Positions 27,333 to 35,832 of a stretch of DNA of 64,000 nucleotides are shown piece after piece. The notes beneath the pieces were generated by a model. It was not told the origin of the DNA. It searched no databases and worked only from the letters and a program-made list of their open reading frames with translations. Source of the DNA: JACCUZ01 sp038246575 (GTDB taxonomy: Bacteria > Actinomycetota > Actinomycetes > JACCUZ01); the NCBI GenBank assembly GCA_038246575.1, contig JBBRVU010000006.1, positions 1-64,000 on the forward strand. Direction: 5' to 3'. The position numbers were made by a program, and so were the translations under genes. The number at the start of each line of letters is the position of its first letter. Position 1 is the first letter of the stretch.

Positions 27333-28469
27333 TCAACCGCTGACGGTGAGGCGCAGGATCCGGTCGTCGTCATCCGCCGGTCGGCCCCGGCCGTCCCGGT
27401 TGCTGGTGGCGACCCACAGGGATCCGTCGGGCGCCGTCGTGACCGTGCGCAGCCGGCCGAACCGCTCGGTCAGCAGGGCGCGCGGCTTGCCCGCCTTGCC
27501 GTCGGGGATCGGGATCTGCCACAGCCGCTGCCCGCGCAACCCGGCCATGAACACCGAGTCACCCACGATCGCGATGCCGCTGGGGGAGGCCTGCTCGGGG
27601 TGCCACTGCCGGACGGGGTCGACGAACCGGTCGTCACCCGCTTTTCCTTCCACGACCGGCCAGCCGTAGTCGGCGCCCGCCTCGATGCGGTTCAGCTCGT
27701 CCCACTCGTTCTGGCCGAACTCGGCTGCCCAGAGCTGGCCCCGCTGGTCCCACGCGAGCCCCTGCACGTTGCGGTGCCCGAGGCTGTAGACCGGCGAGCC
27801 GTCGAACGGGTTCCCGGGTGCGGGCTCCCCGTCGGGTGTGATGCGCAGGATCTTGCCGCCGAGCGAGCCGCGGTCCTGGGACAGGTTCGGCCGCCCTGAC
27901 TCGCCGGTGCCGACGTACAGGAAGCCGTCGGGGCCGAACGCGATCCGCCCGCCGTTGTGGTTCGACCCGGCCGGGATGCCGTCGAAGATCGTGCGCTGGT
28001 CGGAGAGGCCGGTGCCGTCATAGGTCATCGACGCGATCACGTTCTGATCACCGGCGGAGAAGTACGCGAACACTGTCCGGTCCTGCGCGTAGTCCGGTGA
28101 CACCGCGATGCCCAGGAGGCCACCCTCGCCGCTGCCGTCGACGCCCGCCACCGTGCCGACGTCGGTGATCTCGCCGTCCTTGCTGACCAGGCGGATCCGA
28201 TGTGAGTCTCGCTCGCTGACCAGCGCGTCGCCGTCGGGCAGGAAGGTGAGCCCCCAGGGCACCTCCAGGCCGCGGGCCACGGTGCCGGTCAGCCGGGCCG
28301 GGGCGACAGTCCCGGATCCGGTGGATGGCTCCGACGTCGAGACTGAGGACGAGCCGGACCCGGCGGGTGATCCGGCGTCGGCTGTTCCGGCCGGCTCGCT
28401 GCCGCTGCACGCGGCGAGCAACGCTGCGGTTGTCAGGACGGCGGCCGCGGTGGGCAGAGTTCGTCGCAT
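27333..28469 (-). CDS. PQQ-type aldose sugar dehydrogenase-like lipoprotein
   Basis: Six-bladed beta-propeller protein of the GSDH/YliI family, probably anchored outside the membrane and oxidising sugars if PQQ is bound. The 378 residues begin with a lipoprotein signal (lipobox LLAAC, Cys21) and a Ser/Gly/Thr linker to residue 55. Then come VPWGLTFLPDGDALVSERD, GLLGIAVSPDYAQD, SNHNGGRIAFGPDGFLYVGTGE, YSLGHRNVQGLAWD and WAAEFGQNEWDELN, which carry the usual PQQ and calcium residues. The ATG is preceded by a -10 box 7 bp away. No PQQ synthesis genes are in the window. Confidence 0.85.
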   Translation of the reverse strand: MRRTLPTAAAVLTTAALLAACSGSEPAGTADAGSPAGSGSSSVSTSEPSTGSGTVAPARLTGTVARGLEVPWGLTFLPDGDALVSERDSHRIRLVSKDGEITDVGTVAGVDGSGEGGLLGIAVSPDYAQDRTVFAYFSAGDQNVIASMTYDGTGLSDQRTIFDGIPAGSNHNGGRIAFGPDGFLYVGTGESGRPNLSQDRGSLGGKILRITPDGEPAPGNPFDGSPVYSLGHRNVQGLAWDQRGQLWAAEFGQNEWDELNRIEAGADYGWPVVEGKAGDDRFVDPVRQWHPEQASPSGIAIVGDSVFMAGLRGQRLWQIPIPDGKAGKPRALLTERFGRLRTVTTAPDGSLWVATSNRDGRGRPADDDDRILRLTVSG

Positions 28470-28476
28470 CCCGTCG

Positions 28477-28482
28477 AGCCTA
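28477..28482 (-). promoter_or_regulatory. -10 box of a leaderless promoter for the sugar dehydrogenase gene
   Basis: Read on the minus strand, TAGGCT ends 7 bp before the ATG at 28469. The patatin gene's own box lies 16 bp away on the other strand, so the two start points are back to back in a 40-bp gap. Confidence 0.55.
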
Positions 28483-28497
28483 CGTTCCGGCTCTCGT

Positions 28498-28503
28498 TAG
28501 GGT
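28498..28503 (+). promoter_or_regulatory. -10 box of a leaderless promoter for the patatin-like gene
   Basis: TAGGGT ends 6 bp before the ATG at 28510, with no ribosome-binding site between. Confidence 0.55.
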
Positions 28504-28509
28504 CGGGGC

Positions 28510-29538
28510 ATGCTGCGTGCCGACCTCGTCCTGGAGGGCGGAGGAGTCAAGGGCATCGGCCTGGTCGGGTCGGTGTCCACGCTCGCGCGAGCCGGCTACG
28601 TGTTCCCCCGCGTCGCAGGCACGTCGGCGGGTGCCGTCGTCGGCGCCTTCGTCGTTGCGTTGCAGCGGGCGGGGGAGCCCCTCGAGCGACTCGAGGACAT
28701 CGCGCGAACGTTGGACTACCGCCGGCTGCGCGACCGGGGCGCTCTCGGCCGGATCGCCGGCCCGCTGGCCCGGGTCGTGGACGGGCTCTCGCTGGCCTTC
28801 GACGGTGGCGTGTTCGAGGGCGACTATCTGCGCGCCTGGATGAAGGGCGCTCTCGGCGACCTCGGTGTGCGGACGTTCGGTGACCTGCGCCTCCGCGAGG
28901 ACGCGATCGAGGCGAGCGGCGGGCCGCCCCCGGAGCGCCGCTACGCCCTGGTCGTGACGGCTAGCGATGTCAGCCGGAAGCGCCTGGTGCGGCTGCCCTG
29001 GGACTACGCGAGCTACGGCCTGGACCCCGACGAGCAAGAGGTGGCCGACGCTGTGCGCGCCTCGGCCTCGATCCCCTTCTTCTTCGAGCCGGTGACCTTG
29101 CGCTCGCGCCTGGATGCGGGTGAGCCGGACGTCTCGACGCTGGTCGACGGGGGGGTCCTGTCGAACTTCCCGATCGCGATGTTCGACCGCACCGACGGCC
29201 GGCCGCCCAGGTGGCCAACCTTCGGAGTCAGGCTCTCGATGCGACGTGACGGGCGGGTGCAGACGACCGAGGTCCGAGGCACGGTGTCATTGGCGTTGAG
29301 CCTCGTCGAGACCCTGCTGGAGGCCTGCGACGCCCAGCACATCGACGACCCCTGCGTGCAGGCACGCAGCATCTTCGTCGACACGAGCGGTATCTCGCCG
29401 GTCGACTTCGGCATCACCGCCGAGGTGCAGGAACAGCTGCTCCTTACGGGGCATCAGGCCGCCGGGGACTTCCTGGCCGGCTGGGACTGGCCGTCCTACC
29501 TCGCCACCTGCCGGGACTTCGAGGGCGAGGTGCCGTGA
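28510..29538 (+). CDS. patatin-like phospholipase
   Basis: Serine lipid acyl hydrolase of 342 residues with a Ser-Asp dyad. The oxyanion hole is LEGGGVKGIGLVG, the nucleophile Ser39 lies in VAGTSAGAVVGAF, and the catalytic aspartate is in STLVDGGVLSNFPIAMF. No signal peptide is seen, so it probably works in the cytosol or at the inner membrane face. The stop overlaps the next gene as GTGA, but the link between a phospholipase and a 2-hydroxyacid dehydrogenase is unclear. Confidence 0.88.
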   Translation: MLRADLVLEGGGVKGIGLVGSVSTLARAGYVFPRVAGTSAGAVVGAFVVALQRAGEPLERLEDIARTLDYRRLRDRGALGRIAGPLARVVDGLSLAFDGGVFEGDYLRAWMKGALGDLGVRTFGDLRLREDAIEASGGPPPERRYALVVTASDVSRKRLVRLPWDYASYGLDPDEQEVADAVRASASIPFFFEPVTLRSRLDAGEPDVSTLVDGGVLSNFPIAMFDRTDGRPPRWPTFGVRLSMRRDGRVQTTEVRGTVSLALSLVETLLEACDAQHIDDPCVQARSIFVDTSGISPVDFGITAEVQEQLLLTGHQAAGDFLAGWDWPSYLATCRDFEGEVP

Positions 29539-30455
29539 CACCCACTCAGGTGTGGCTGCCGTACTCCGATGCTGTCGAGCGCATGGGAGGCGTTCCCGAG
29601 GACGTTGCGGTCGATGTCTACGACGGATCGGGTGACCCGCCTGCGACCATCGGCGACGTGGAGCTGTACGTCCTGCCCTACCTGCAGGGCACAGGGCCCG
29701 CCCGGCTGATGGCCGAGATGCCTCGGCTGCGGGTGGCACAGACGCTGACCGCCGGTGTGGACGATGTTCTGCCGTGGGTGCCCGAGCAGGTGACGCTGTG
29801 CAACGCGCGGGGGGTGCACGACGCCTCGACCGCAGAGCTGGCGATCGCGCTGATGCTTGCCTCGCTGCGCGGGATCCCGGAGTTCGTGCGCGACGCAGCC
29901 CACGGGGGGTGGGACGGCAGCCGGCGCGCCTCGCTCGCCGACCGCAGCGTGCTCATCGTCGGCTACGGCTCGGTGGGCGTCGCGATCGACGGTCGACTCG
30001 CCGGGTTCGAGTGCGAGGTGCGTCGGGTGGCGCGCACCGCCCGGGACGGGGTCCATTCCTTCGCCGACCTGCCCGGGCTGCTCCCTGCCGCGGACGTCGT
30101 CGTCCTGACCGTGCCGATGACCGACCAGACCCGCGGGATGGTCGACGCTCGCTTCCTCGCGGCGATGCCGGACGGCGCGCTGCTGGTCAACGTCGCGCGC
30201 GGCCCGGTGGTGCGCACCGAGGACCTGCTGGCGGAGGTGACCAGCGGTCGGCTGAGGGCAGCGCTGGACGTGACCGACCCCGAGCCGCTGCCTGCTGACC
30301 ACCCGCTGTGGTCCTGCTCGAACGTGCTGATCAGCCCGCACGTGGGAGGCAACACCTCGGCCTTCCTGCCGCGGGCGATGCGGCTGGTCGCGGACCAGAT
30401 CCGCCGGTACGTCGCCGGCGAGGAGCTGCGCAACATCGTCGACGGCGGGTACTGA
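29535..30455 (+). CDS. D-isomer-specific 2-hydroxyacid dehydrogenase family protein
   Basis: NAD(P)-dependent oxidoreductase of 306 residues in the phosphoglycerate/glyoxylate reductase superfamily. The nucleotide-binding motif is LIVGYGSVGVAID, with a catalytic Arg in NVARGPVVRTEDL and the catalytic His in LISPHVGGNTSAFL. STAELAIALMLASLR is the conserved linker helix. It lacks the C-terminal ACT region of SerA, which is encoded separately at 39478, so it is more likely a glyoxylate/hydroxypyruvate-type reductase. Its GTG overlaps the patatin stop. Confidence 0.87.
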   Translation: MTPTQVWLPYSDAVERMGGVPEDVAVDVYDGSGDPPATIGDVELYVLPYLQGTGPARLMAEMPRLRVAQTLTAGVDDVLPWVPEQVTLCNARGVHDASTAELAIALMLASLRGIPEFVRDAAHGGWDGSRRASLADRSVLIVGYGSVGVAIDGRLAGFECEVRRVARTARDGVHSFADLPGLLPAADVVVLTVPMTDQTRGMVDARFLAAMPDGALLVNVARGPVVRTEDLLAEVTSGRLRAALDVTDPEPLPADHPLWSCSNVLISPHVGGNTSAFLPRAMRLVADQIRRYVAGEELRNIVDGGY

Positions 30456-30465
30456 GCCGCCGACC

Positions 30466-30471
30466 TACACT
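30466..30471 (+). promoter_or_regulatory. -10 box of a leaderless promoter
   Basis: TACACT ends 6 bp before the GTG at 30478 of the membrane-anchored unknown protein. Confidence 0.5.
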
Positions 30472-30477
30472 CGGGAG

Positions 30478-31794
30478 GTGGAGCCCGGACAGGCAGGACA
30501 GGACAGGCGAGACGTCCTCTCCGGCGGCGCCGGAGACGAGCCGAGCCGGCGGCGCTGGCCGGTCTGGGTCGCCGGACTTGCTCTCGCGGCCGTCGGACTC
30601 GTCCTCCTGCGACCCGACCTGTCGCTGCTGGCCAGCGATCGTGGCACTCCGGCGCCGTCCCCGTACCGGCCGTACTCCTCGGGAGGGGCCAACTCGCTCG
30701 AAGGTGTGGCGTGGCGGCCGCGCGGGGACCTGGTCGGCGACCGTGGGTTCGTCACCCGGGCCCTGGCCCGGATCCGTGAGGAGCGCGCCGATGCGACGCG
30801 GGTCTACTTCGCGGGGCGCCTCCCGGACGGATCGCGCCTCCTGCTGGCCGGCACGGACGTCAACCGCGGCGTGGTCGCCACCTCGGTTCACGCGTTGCAC
30901 GTGCCGGTCGATGTCCCGTTGCAAGGGGCCAGGGTCACGGAGACGGCGGCCCTGGTCGACCCGCAGCAGGTCCTGGCGTGGGCGGGCCGCGGCGCCGACG
31001 GTCGCGTGATGGCCGTGGCGCTGACCCGGCCCGGCCCGGTGAGCTTCGAGGTCTCCGCCCAGGTGCGGTTCGACCCGGCCGACGGCAGGGCGTCCCGGCA
31101 GTGGACGCCCGCCCCGGCCGGGAACGGGGTGTTCGTCGCCGATCTGGGCTCGGACACCGACCCCATCGTCGTGGTGCGCGCCGCGGGCCCGGGTGTCTTC
31201 GTCCAGCCCCTGCTGGTGCGGGTCGAGCCGCCGGTCCCCTCTAGGTCGCCCCTCGCTCTCGCCGGCATCGATGACCCCGCGTACGCCGGTCCGGACGAGC
31301 AGCACGTCACGCGCGCGCTGCGCGCCCAGGCAGGCGCAGTCATCGACCTCGCTTCCGCTCGGCTGTCGGTGCTGTGGAGCGGGGCGCCCTGGAAGCAACG
31401 GCCGCTGGCCCTGGTGCTGATCGCCCGACCGGACGGACGTCGCTTCCAGGCGCTGGTCGGCCAGCAGGGCAAGACCGAGTTCCCGGCGGGAGTGCGCGCC
31501 CTGCCGGCCGGTGCGTCGGACCGGCTGCCCTGGTTGCTGGAGCCGTTCTCGCCGGCTGACCCGACGCTCCTGCTGTTCCCGACGGGCGACGGCACCTTGC
31601 TCTACCGGCGCGCCGGTCAGGCGACCCAGACCCTGCAGATCGGCACGGACGGTGTGGTCGGCCTCGTGGCACCCGGGCCGTCGGCGCCCAGCGCGAGCGG
31701 CGCGCGCATCACCGTCCTCGACCCGGGCGGCCGCCTGGTGCTGCGCACGACACTGCCGCCGGCCGGCTTCGGTGACCTGCTCGCCCTGGACTGA
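30478..31794 (+). CDS. membrane-anchored protein of unknown function
   Basis: The 438-residue protein has a short cytoplasmic N-terminus rich in Gly, Asp and Arg. One transmembrane helix (WPVWVAGLALAAVGLVLL, about residues 27-44) and a long extracytoplasmic part follow. The latter looks beta-rich, with repeated segments such as RVYFAGRLPDGSRLLLAGTD and PLALVLIARPDGRRFQALV. No enzyme motif is visible. It lies alone between the dehydrogenase and the zinc-ribbon gene with its own promoter-like box. I do not recognise the family. Confidence 0.7.
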   Translation: MEPGQAGQDRRDVLSGGAGDEPSRRRWPVWVAGLALAAVGLVLLRPDLSLLASDRGTPAPSPYRPYSSGGANSLEGVAWRPRGDLVGDRGFVTRALARIREERADATRVYFAGRLPDGSRLLLAGTDVNRGVVATSVHALHVPVDVPLQGARVTETAALVDPQQVLAWAGRGADGRVMAVALTRPGPVSFEVSAQVRFDPADGRASRQWTPAPAGNGVFVADLGSDTDPIVVVRAAGPGVFVQPLLVRVEPPVPSRSPLALAGIDDPAYAGPDEQHVTRALRAQAGAVIDLASARLSVLWSGAPWKQRPLALVLIARPDGRRFQALVGQQGKTEFPAGVRALPAGASDRLPWLLEPFSPADPTLLLFPTGDGTLLYRRAGQATQTLQIGTDGVVGLVAPGPSAPSASGARITVLDPGGRLVLRTTLPPAGFGDLLALD

Positions 31795-31811
31795 TGGACT
31801 GATGGACTGAT
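31788..31811. repeat. three tandem copies of GGACTGAT
   Basis: Three perfect 8-bp copies followed by decayed copies to about 31827. The first copy contains the stop codon of the preceding gene. It probably arose by slippage. Confidence 0.7.
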
Positions 31812-31865
31812 GGATTCGATGGACTGGCCCGCCGCGCCTGACCCTAGTTGTCGACCGAGAGCCCC

Positions 31866-31871
31866 TAGGGT
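31866..31871 (+). promoter_or_regulatory. -10 box of a leaderless promoter for the zinc-ribbon gene
   Basis: TAGGGT ends 7 bp before the GTG at 31879 and decides that start over the in-frame ATG at 31810. Confidence 0.55.
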
Positions 31872-31878
31872 CGCGGGC

Positions 31879-32052
31879 GTGACGACACCGGAGGGGTGCG
31901 CCGTGCCCGAACGCGACACCCAGGACGGCCTGGAGCCGTGCCCTCGTTGCGGCGGCCCACAGGTCTGGGTGACGTCGCACTCGCAGTGCCGGACGTGCCG
32001 CTGGATCACGCCGTGCTGCGAGGGCGCGGCGCTGCCCGCGCTCCCGGGCTGA
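31879..32052 (+). CDS. 57-aa zinc-ribbon-like protein
   Basis: A small cysteine-rich protein of unknown role. Two CxxC knuckles, PCPRCGG (Cys21, Cys24) and QCRTCRW (Cys37, Cys40), form a plausible zinc ribbon. A further CC pair sits at 46-47 and a lone Cys at 7. The start rests on a -10 box 7 bp upstream. The next gene, ilvD, has a near-identical box and also appears leaderless, so the two are probably separate transcripts. The small size leaves room for a regulatory or adaptor role, but nothing shows it. Confidence 0.62.
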   Translation: MTTPEGCAVPERDTQDGLEPCPRCGGPQVWVTSHSQCRTCRWITPCCEGAALPALPG

Positions 32053-32084
32053 GACACGTCTGCCGCCGGACGGTGCAGGCGGCC

Positions 32085-32090
32085 TAGGGT
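32085..32090 (+). promoter_or_regulatory. -10 box of a leaderless ilvD promoter
   Basis: TAGGGT ends 7 bp before the GTG at 32098, the same arrangement as in front of the zinc-ribbon gene 220 bp upstream. Confidence 0.55.
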
Positions 32091-32097
32091 TCGGTGC

Positions 32098-33804
32098 GTG
32101 AGCACCACGGACCAGCAACCAGACATCAAGCCGCGCAGCCGCGACGTCACCGACGGACTCGAGAGCACGGCCTCCCGCGGCATGCTGCGCGCCGTCGGTC
32201 TGACCGACGAGGACTTCGACAAGCCGCAGATCGGGGTCGCGTCGAGCTGGAACGAGATCACGCCCTGCAACCTCTCCCTGGACCGGTTGGCGAAGGCGGC
32301 CAAGGACGGCGTGCACGCAGCCGGTGGCTATCCACTGGAGTTCGGCACGATCTCGGTGTCCGACGGCATCTCGATGGGCCACGTGGGCATGCACTACTCG
32401 CTGGTCTCCCGCGAGGTCATCGCCGACTCGGTCGAGGTCGTGATGCAGGCCGAGCGCCTCGACGGCTCGATCCTGCTCGCCGGCTGCGACAAGTCCCTGC
32501 CGGGGATGCTGATGGCTGCCGCCCGGCTCGACCTGGCCTCGGTGTTCCTCTACGCCGGCTCGATCCTGCCCGGCATCGCCCGGATGTCCGACGGCAGCGA
32601 GCGGCAGGTCACCATCATCGACGCGTTCGAGGCCGTGGGTGCGTGCGCCCGCGGGCTGATGAGCCGGGAGGACGTCGACGCGATCGAGCGGGCGATCTGC
32701 CCCGGGGAGGGGGCCTGCGGCGGGATGTACACCGCCAACACGATGGCCAGCGCGGCCGAGGCGCTGGGTATGTCACTGCCCGGCTCGGCTGCCCCGCCCG
32801 CCACCGACCGGCGTCGCGACGGGTTCGCCCGCCGCTCGGGCGAGGCGGTCGTCGGCATGCTCCGGGCGGGCATCACCGCCCGCGACGTCATGATCAAGGA
32901 AGCGTTCGAGAACGCGATCGCCGTGGTGATGGCCTTCGGCGGGTCGACCAACGCCGTGCTGCACCTGCTGGCGATCGCACACGAGGCCGAGGTGGAGCTC
33001 TCGCTCGACGACTTCGACCGCATCGGCGGTCAGGTGCCGCACCTGGCCGACGTCAAGCCGTTCGGTCAGTACGTCATGACCGACGTCGACCGCGTCGGCG
33101 GCGTCCCGGTCGTGATGAAGGCGCTGCTCGATGCCGGGCTGATGCACGGCGACGTGCTGACGGTCACCGGGCGCACGATGGCCGAGAACCTCGCCGACAT
33201 CGCGCCGCCCGACCTCGACGGGAAGGTCGTGCGCGCTCTGTCCGAGCCGATCCACCGCTCGGGGGGGCTCACGATCCTGCGTGGGTCGCTGGCTCCGGAC
33301 GGAGCCGTGGTGAAGACTGCCGGCTTTGATGCCGACGTGTTCGAGGGGACGGCCCGGGTGTACGACGGGGAGCGCGCGGCGATGGACGCCCTCTCCGACG
33401 GCACCATCAGCGCCGGTGACGCGGTCGTGCTCCGGTACGAAGGCCCCAAGGGTGGCCCGGGGATGCGCGAGATGCTGGCCATCACCGGTGCGATCAAGGG
33501 CGCCGGGCTGGGAAAGGACGTGCTGCTGCTCACCGACGGCAGGTTCTCCGGCGGCACGACGGGGCTCTGCGTCGGTCACGTCGCCCCGGAAGCGGTCGAC
33601 GCTGGTCCCATCGCGTTCGTGCGCGACGGCGACCGGATCCGGTTGGACGTCGCAGCCAAGACTCTCGACCTGCTCGTCGCCGACGCCGAGCTGGCGACGC
33701 GGCGGGAGGGCTGGGAGCCGGTGGCGACTCCGTCGCGTGGTGGCGTGCTCGCCAAGTACGCCAAGCTCGTCGGGTCCGCCGCCGGGGGAGCGGTCTGCTC
33801 GTAA
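32098..33804 (+). CDS. ilvD: dihydroxy-acid dehydratase IlvD
   Basis: IlvD dehydrates dihydroxy acids in the last shared step to isoleucine and valine. The 568-residue protein has the three iron-sulfur cysteines in ITPCNLSLDRL, LAGCDKSLPGML and ICPGEGACGGMYTANTMA. It also has the C-terminal RFSGGTTGLCVGHVAPEA segment that carries the catalytic serine region. The presence of all three Cys fits a [2Fe-2S] enzyme. It stands apart from ilvBNC and lacks the leader seen there. Confidence 0.96.
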   Translation: MSTTDQQPDIKPRSRDVTDGLESTASRGMLRAVGLTDEDFDKPQIGVASSWNEITPCNLSLDRLAKAAKDGVHAAGGYPLEFGTISVSDGISMGHVGMHYSLVSREVIADSVEVVMQAERLDGSILLAGCDKSLPGMLMAAARLDLASVFLYAGSILPGIARMSDGSERQVTIIDAFEAVGACARGLMSREDVDAIERAICPGEGACGGMYTANTMASAAEALGMSLPGSAAPPATDRRRDGFARRSGEAVVGMLRAGITARDVMIKEAFENAIAVVMAFGGSTNAVLHLLAIAHEAEVELSLDDFDRIGGQVPHLADVKPFGQYVMTDVDRVGGVPVVMKALLDAGLMHGDVLTVTGRTMAENLADIAPPDLDGKVVRALSEPIHRSGGLTILRGSLAPDGAVVKTAGFDADVFEGTARVYDGERAAMDALSDGTISAGDAVVLRYEGPKGGPGMREMLAITGAIKGAGLGKDVLLLTDGRFSGGTTGLCVGHVAPEAVDAGPIAFVRDGDRIRLDVAAKTLDLLVADAELATRREGWEPVATPSRGGVLAKYAKLVGSAAGGAVCS

Positions 33805-33824
33805 CGGTGTGGCGGGCCGAGCGG

Positions 33825-35684
33825 CTACTTGCCCAGCAGTCCGCCGAGCAGACCGCCTGACTTCGTGGACGGGCTGGGGCTCGGGGTCGGCCCCGAGTTC
33901 GCCGAGCCCGGCCCGGAGTCCGCCGAGCCCGGCCCGGAGTTCGACAGCGGAGCCAGGACCTTGCCGACGGTTCCCGTGACGGTCCCGACGGGGTCGCTCA
34001 CCGTCCCGGTGACGGTGCCCACCGGATCGGTGACGGTCTTGGTGACCGTGTCACCCACTGTCTTGGTAGCCGAGCCGACGGTGCCGGTCACGGTGCCGAT
34101 CGGATCGGTGACCACCTTCTCGACCGCGCTTCCGACGGTCTTGGTCACGGTGCCCACGGGATCCTTGACCACGTCGGACCCCGAGCCGGAGCCCGAACCG
34201 GAGCCCGAACCGGACCCGGAGCCGGACCCGGAGCCTGAACCGGAGCCCGAGCCCGAGCCGGATCCAGACCCAGCACCCGATCCAGGCTCAGCACCCGATC
34301 CGGATCCTGACCCGGCGCCGTTCCCGGAGCCGGATCCCCCCGAGCCGGATCCGGTTCCGGTTCCGGTTCCGGTTGTCGTTGTCGCGTCAGCGGCGCCGGT
34401 GCTCGGATCGGCCGAGATCGGAGGGCTCTGGCGTCGGGCGTCCGTCGCCGGCCTCGAGCTGCGGGGCGGCCGCGGATCGCCGGCGTCTCCCTGTAGCACC
34501 GTGGTCGACGGCGGCGCGTCGACAACCGGGCTGGTCGACGACGACTCGCTCGCGGTGACCGCGATGCGGTCGACCCGGGGTGGCTGCAGGAAGTCGGCGA
34601 CGCCCGTCGCGCCGGTGACTGCCCCGGTGGCGAGTGCTCCCGCACCCACGACCCGGGCAACGGTGGCGATCGGGACGGTGTTGGTCGCGACCAGCGGGAC
34701 GTCCGCGAGCCAGGCGACGACGCCCTGCGTCCGGCGCAGCTTCGGTGCGCCGACGTCCACCATGGCCCGTACGACGACCGGGTCGAACTGACGACCTGAC
34801 CAGCGGACGAGCTCCTTGAGAGCGGCCGCACGACTCACCGGACGCTTGTACGCACGGGCAGCCGTCATCACGTCGTACGCGTCGGCGACGGACACGATCC
34901 GGGCGCCGAGGCCGATCTGGGCCCCGGCGATGCCGTCGGGGTAGCCGGTCCCGTCGTAGCGTTCGTGGTGCTGCACGATCACGTTGCCCCACTCGCCCAA
35001 CCAGGGCACCAGTGCGGCTGCGATCTCCGCCCCGTGCGTGGGGTGCGCCTTGAGGGTGACCCACTCCTCCTCGGTCGGCTTTCCCGGCTTGTTCAGGACC
35101 TCGGTGGGAACTCGCAGCTTGCCGATGTCGTGCAGGATCGCGGCCCAGCGCAGCAGGTCCCGGTCCCGAGCGGGGATTCGCATCTGCTCGGCGACGAGGT
35201 CGGTGAACATCCGGACCCGTTCGGCGTGGCCGCGGGTCGGTCGGTCGTGTGTGCTCAGGGCCGCGACCAGCGTGAGGATCTCGCGGGCCACGGCACCCGG
35301 GTCCGCGCCGGCGTCGCGGACTCGGCGCAGCTGCTCCTCGATCGGCCGGCTCTTGATCGCGTCACGGGCGACCTTGACCCGCGACGGTGCCCGGTCGGGG
35401 AAGAGCATGCTGAGCTCGAGCAACGTTGCGAGTGGCAGGGCCCGCCGCGTGACGCGGTCGACGAGCACCAGGACCAGGGTCGACACGGCCACGAGGACGG
35501 CGAGCGACGCGGCGTGCTGGAGCAGGCCCTGCGTCGCGGGGAGGGCCAGCCGGGTCGCCCACGCGGTGGCGAAGGACGCCACCACCGGGGCACACATCAC
35601 CGTGACGCGCAGGGCGCGCGCCAGTGCGCGACGCTGTCCCCAGCGCGCGCCGGGATCTTCTGTGTTCGACTCGTCCTTGCTCAC
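33825..35684 (-). CDS. membrane HD-GYP domain protein with a long Gly-Ser tail
   Basis: HD-GYP domains usually hydrolyse cyclic di-GMP. The 619-residue protein has two N-terminal hydrophobic helices (about 27-48 and 58-78). The HD-GYP domain has His185-Asp186 in ILHDIGKL, then HPTHGAEI, QHHERYDGTGYPDG (237-250) and SVADAYDVMTAARAYK. A further hydrophobic stretch at about 325-365 is followed by a 250-residue tail. The tail has Ser/Thr/Pro-rich sequence, a Gly-Ser repeat (about 436-503) and repeated DPVGTVTGTV-like units (about 504-576). The GTG has GGAGG seven bases upstream. The metal and GYP residues look intact, so it is probably active; the tail's role is unknown. Confidence 0.85.
   Translation of the reverse strand: MSKDESNTEDPGARWGQRRALARALRVTVMCAPVVASFATAWATRLALPATQGLLQHAASLAVLVAVSTLVLVLVDRVTRRALPLATLLELSMLFPDRAPSRVKVARDAIKSRPIEEQLRRVRDAGADPGAVAREILTLVAALSTHDRPTRGHAERVRMFTDLVAEQMRIPARDRDLLRWAAILHDIGKLRVPTEVLNKPGKPTEEEWVTLKAHPTHGAEIAAALVPWLGEWGNVIVQHHERYDGTGYPDGIAGAQIGLGARIVSVADAYDVMTAARAYKRPVSRAAALKELVRWSGRQFDPVVVRAMVDVGAPKLRRTQGVVAWLADVPLVATNTVPIATVARVVGAGALATGAVTGATGVADFLQPPRVDRIAVTASESSSTSPVVDAPPSTTVLQGDAGDPRPPRSSRPATDARRQSPPISADPSTGAADATTTTGTGTGTGSGSGGSGSGNGAGSGSGSGAEPGSGAGSGSGSGSGSGSGSGSGSGSGSGSGSGSGSGSDVVKDPVGTVTKTVGSAVEKVVTDPIGTVTGTVGSATKTVGDTVTKTVTDPVGTVTGTVSDPVGTVTGTVGKVLAPLSNSGPGSADSGPGSANSGPTPSPSPSTKSGGLLGGLLGK
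33960..34165. repeat. degenerate repeats encoding DPVGTVTGTV-like units
   Basis: Several imperfect repeats in the 3' part of the HD-GYP gene encode units such as VVKDPVGTVTKTVGS, DPIGTVTGTVGS and SDPVGTVTGTV. The repeats are visible in the DNA as recurring ACGGTGCCC/ACCGGATCGGTGAC blocks. Confidence 0.7.
34176..34375. repeat. hexanucleotide repeat tract encoding (Gly-Ser)n
   Basis: A run of near-perfect GAGCCG/GAACCG/GACCCG units which on the minus strand reads as alternating Gly and Ser codons. It is likely to vary in length between strains by slippage, in steps that keep the frame. Confidence 0.75.
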
Positions 35685-35796
35685 GTGGGGCCCTCCTTGA
35701 CCTGTCCTTTACTTCGTCGCCGGGAGATGGACAGGGGATGGGCCGCCTGGGTGATTCACCGCTCGTCCAGATGGTGGGATATGCGTCTCGAAAGCG

Positions 35797-35826
35797 TTGA
35801 CACTGCGTACGGCCGCGGGTGACCGT
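35797..35826 (+). promoter_or_regulatory. promoter of the ilvBNC operon
   Basis: A perfect -35 TTGACA (35797-35802) is followed after 18 bp by a -10-like GACCGT (35821-35826). Transcription would start near 35833, at the GTG of the leader ORF. Confidence 0.5.
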
Positions 35827-35832
35827 GTGCCT

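Noticed and set aside
31810..31878. Upstream ATG for the zinc-ribbon protein
   Set aside because: The extra 23 residues come partly from the GGACTGAT repeat, and the -10 box at 31866-31871 points to the GTG at 31879.
35779..35820. ORF MRLESVDTAYGRG upstream of ilvB as an alternative leader peptide
   Set aside because: It would lie before the predicted transcript start at about 35833 and has no run of branched-chain codons near the hairpins.
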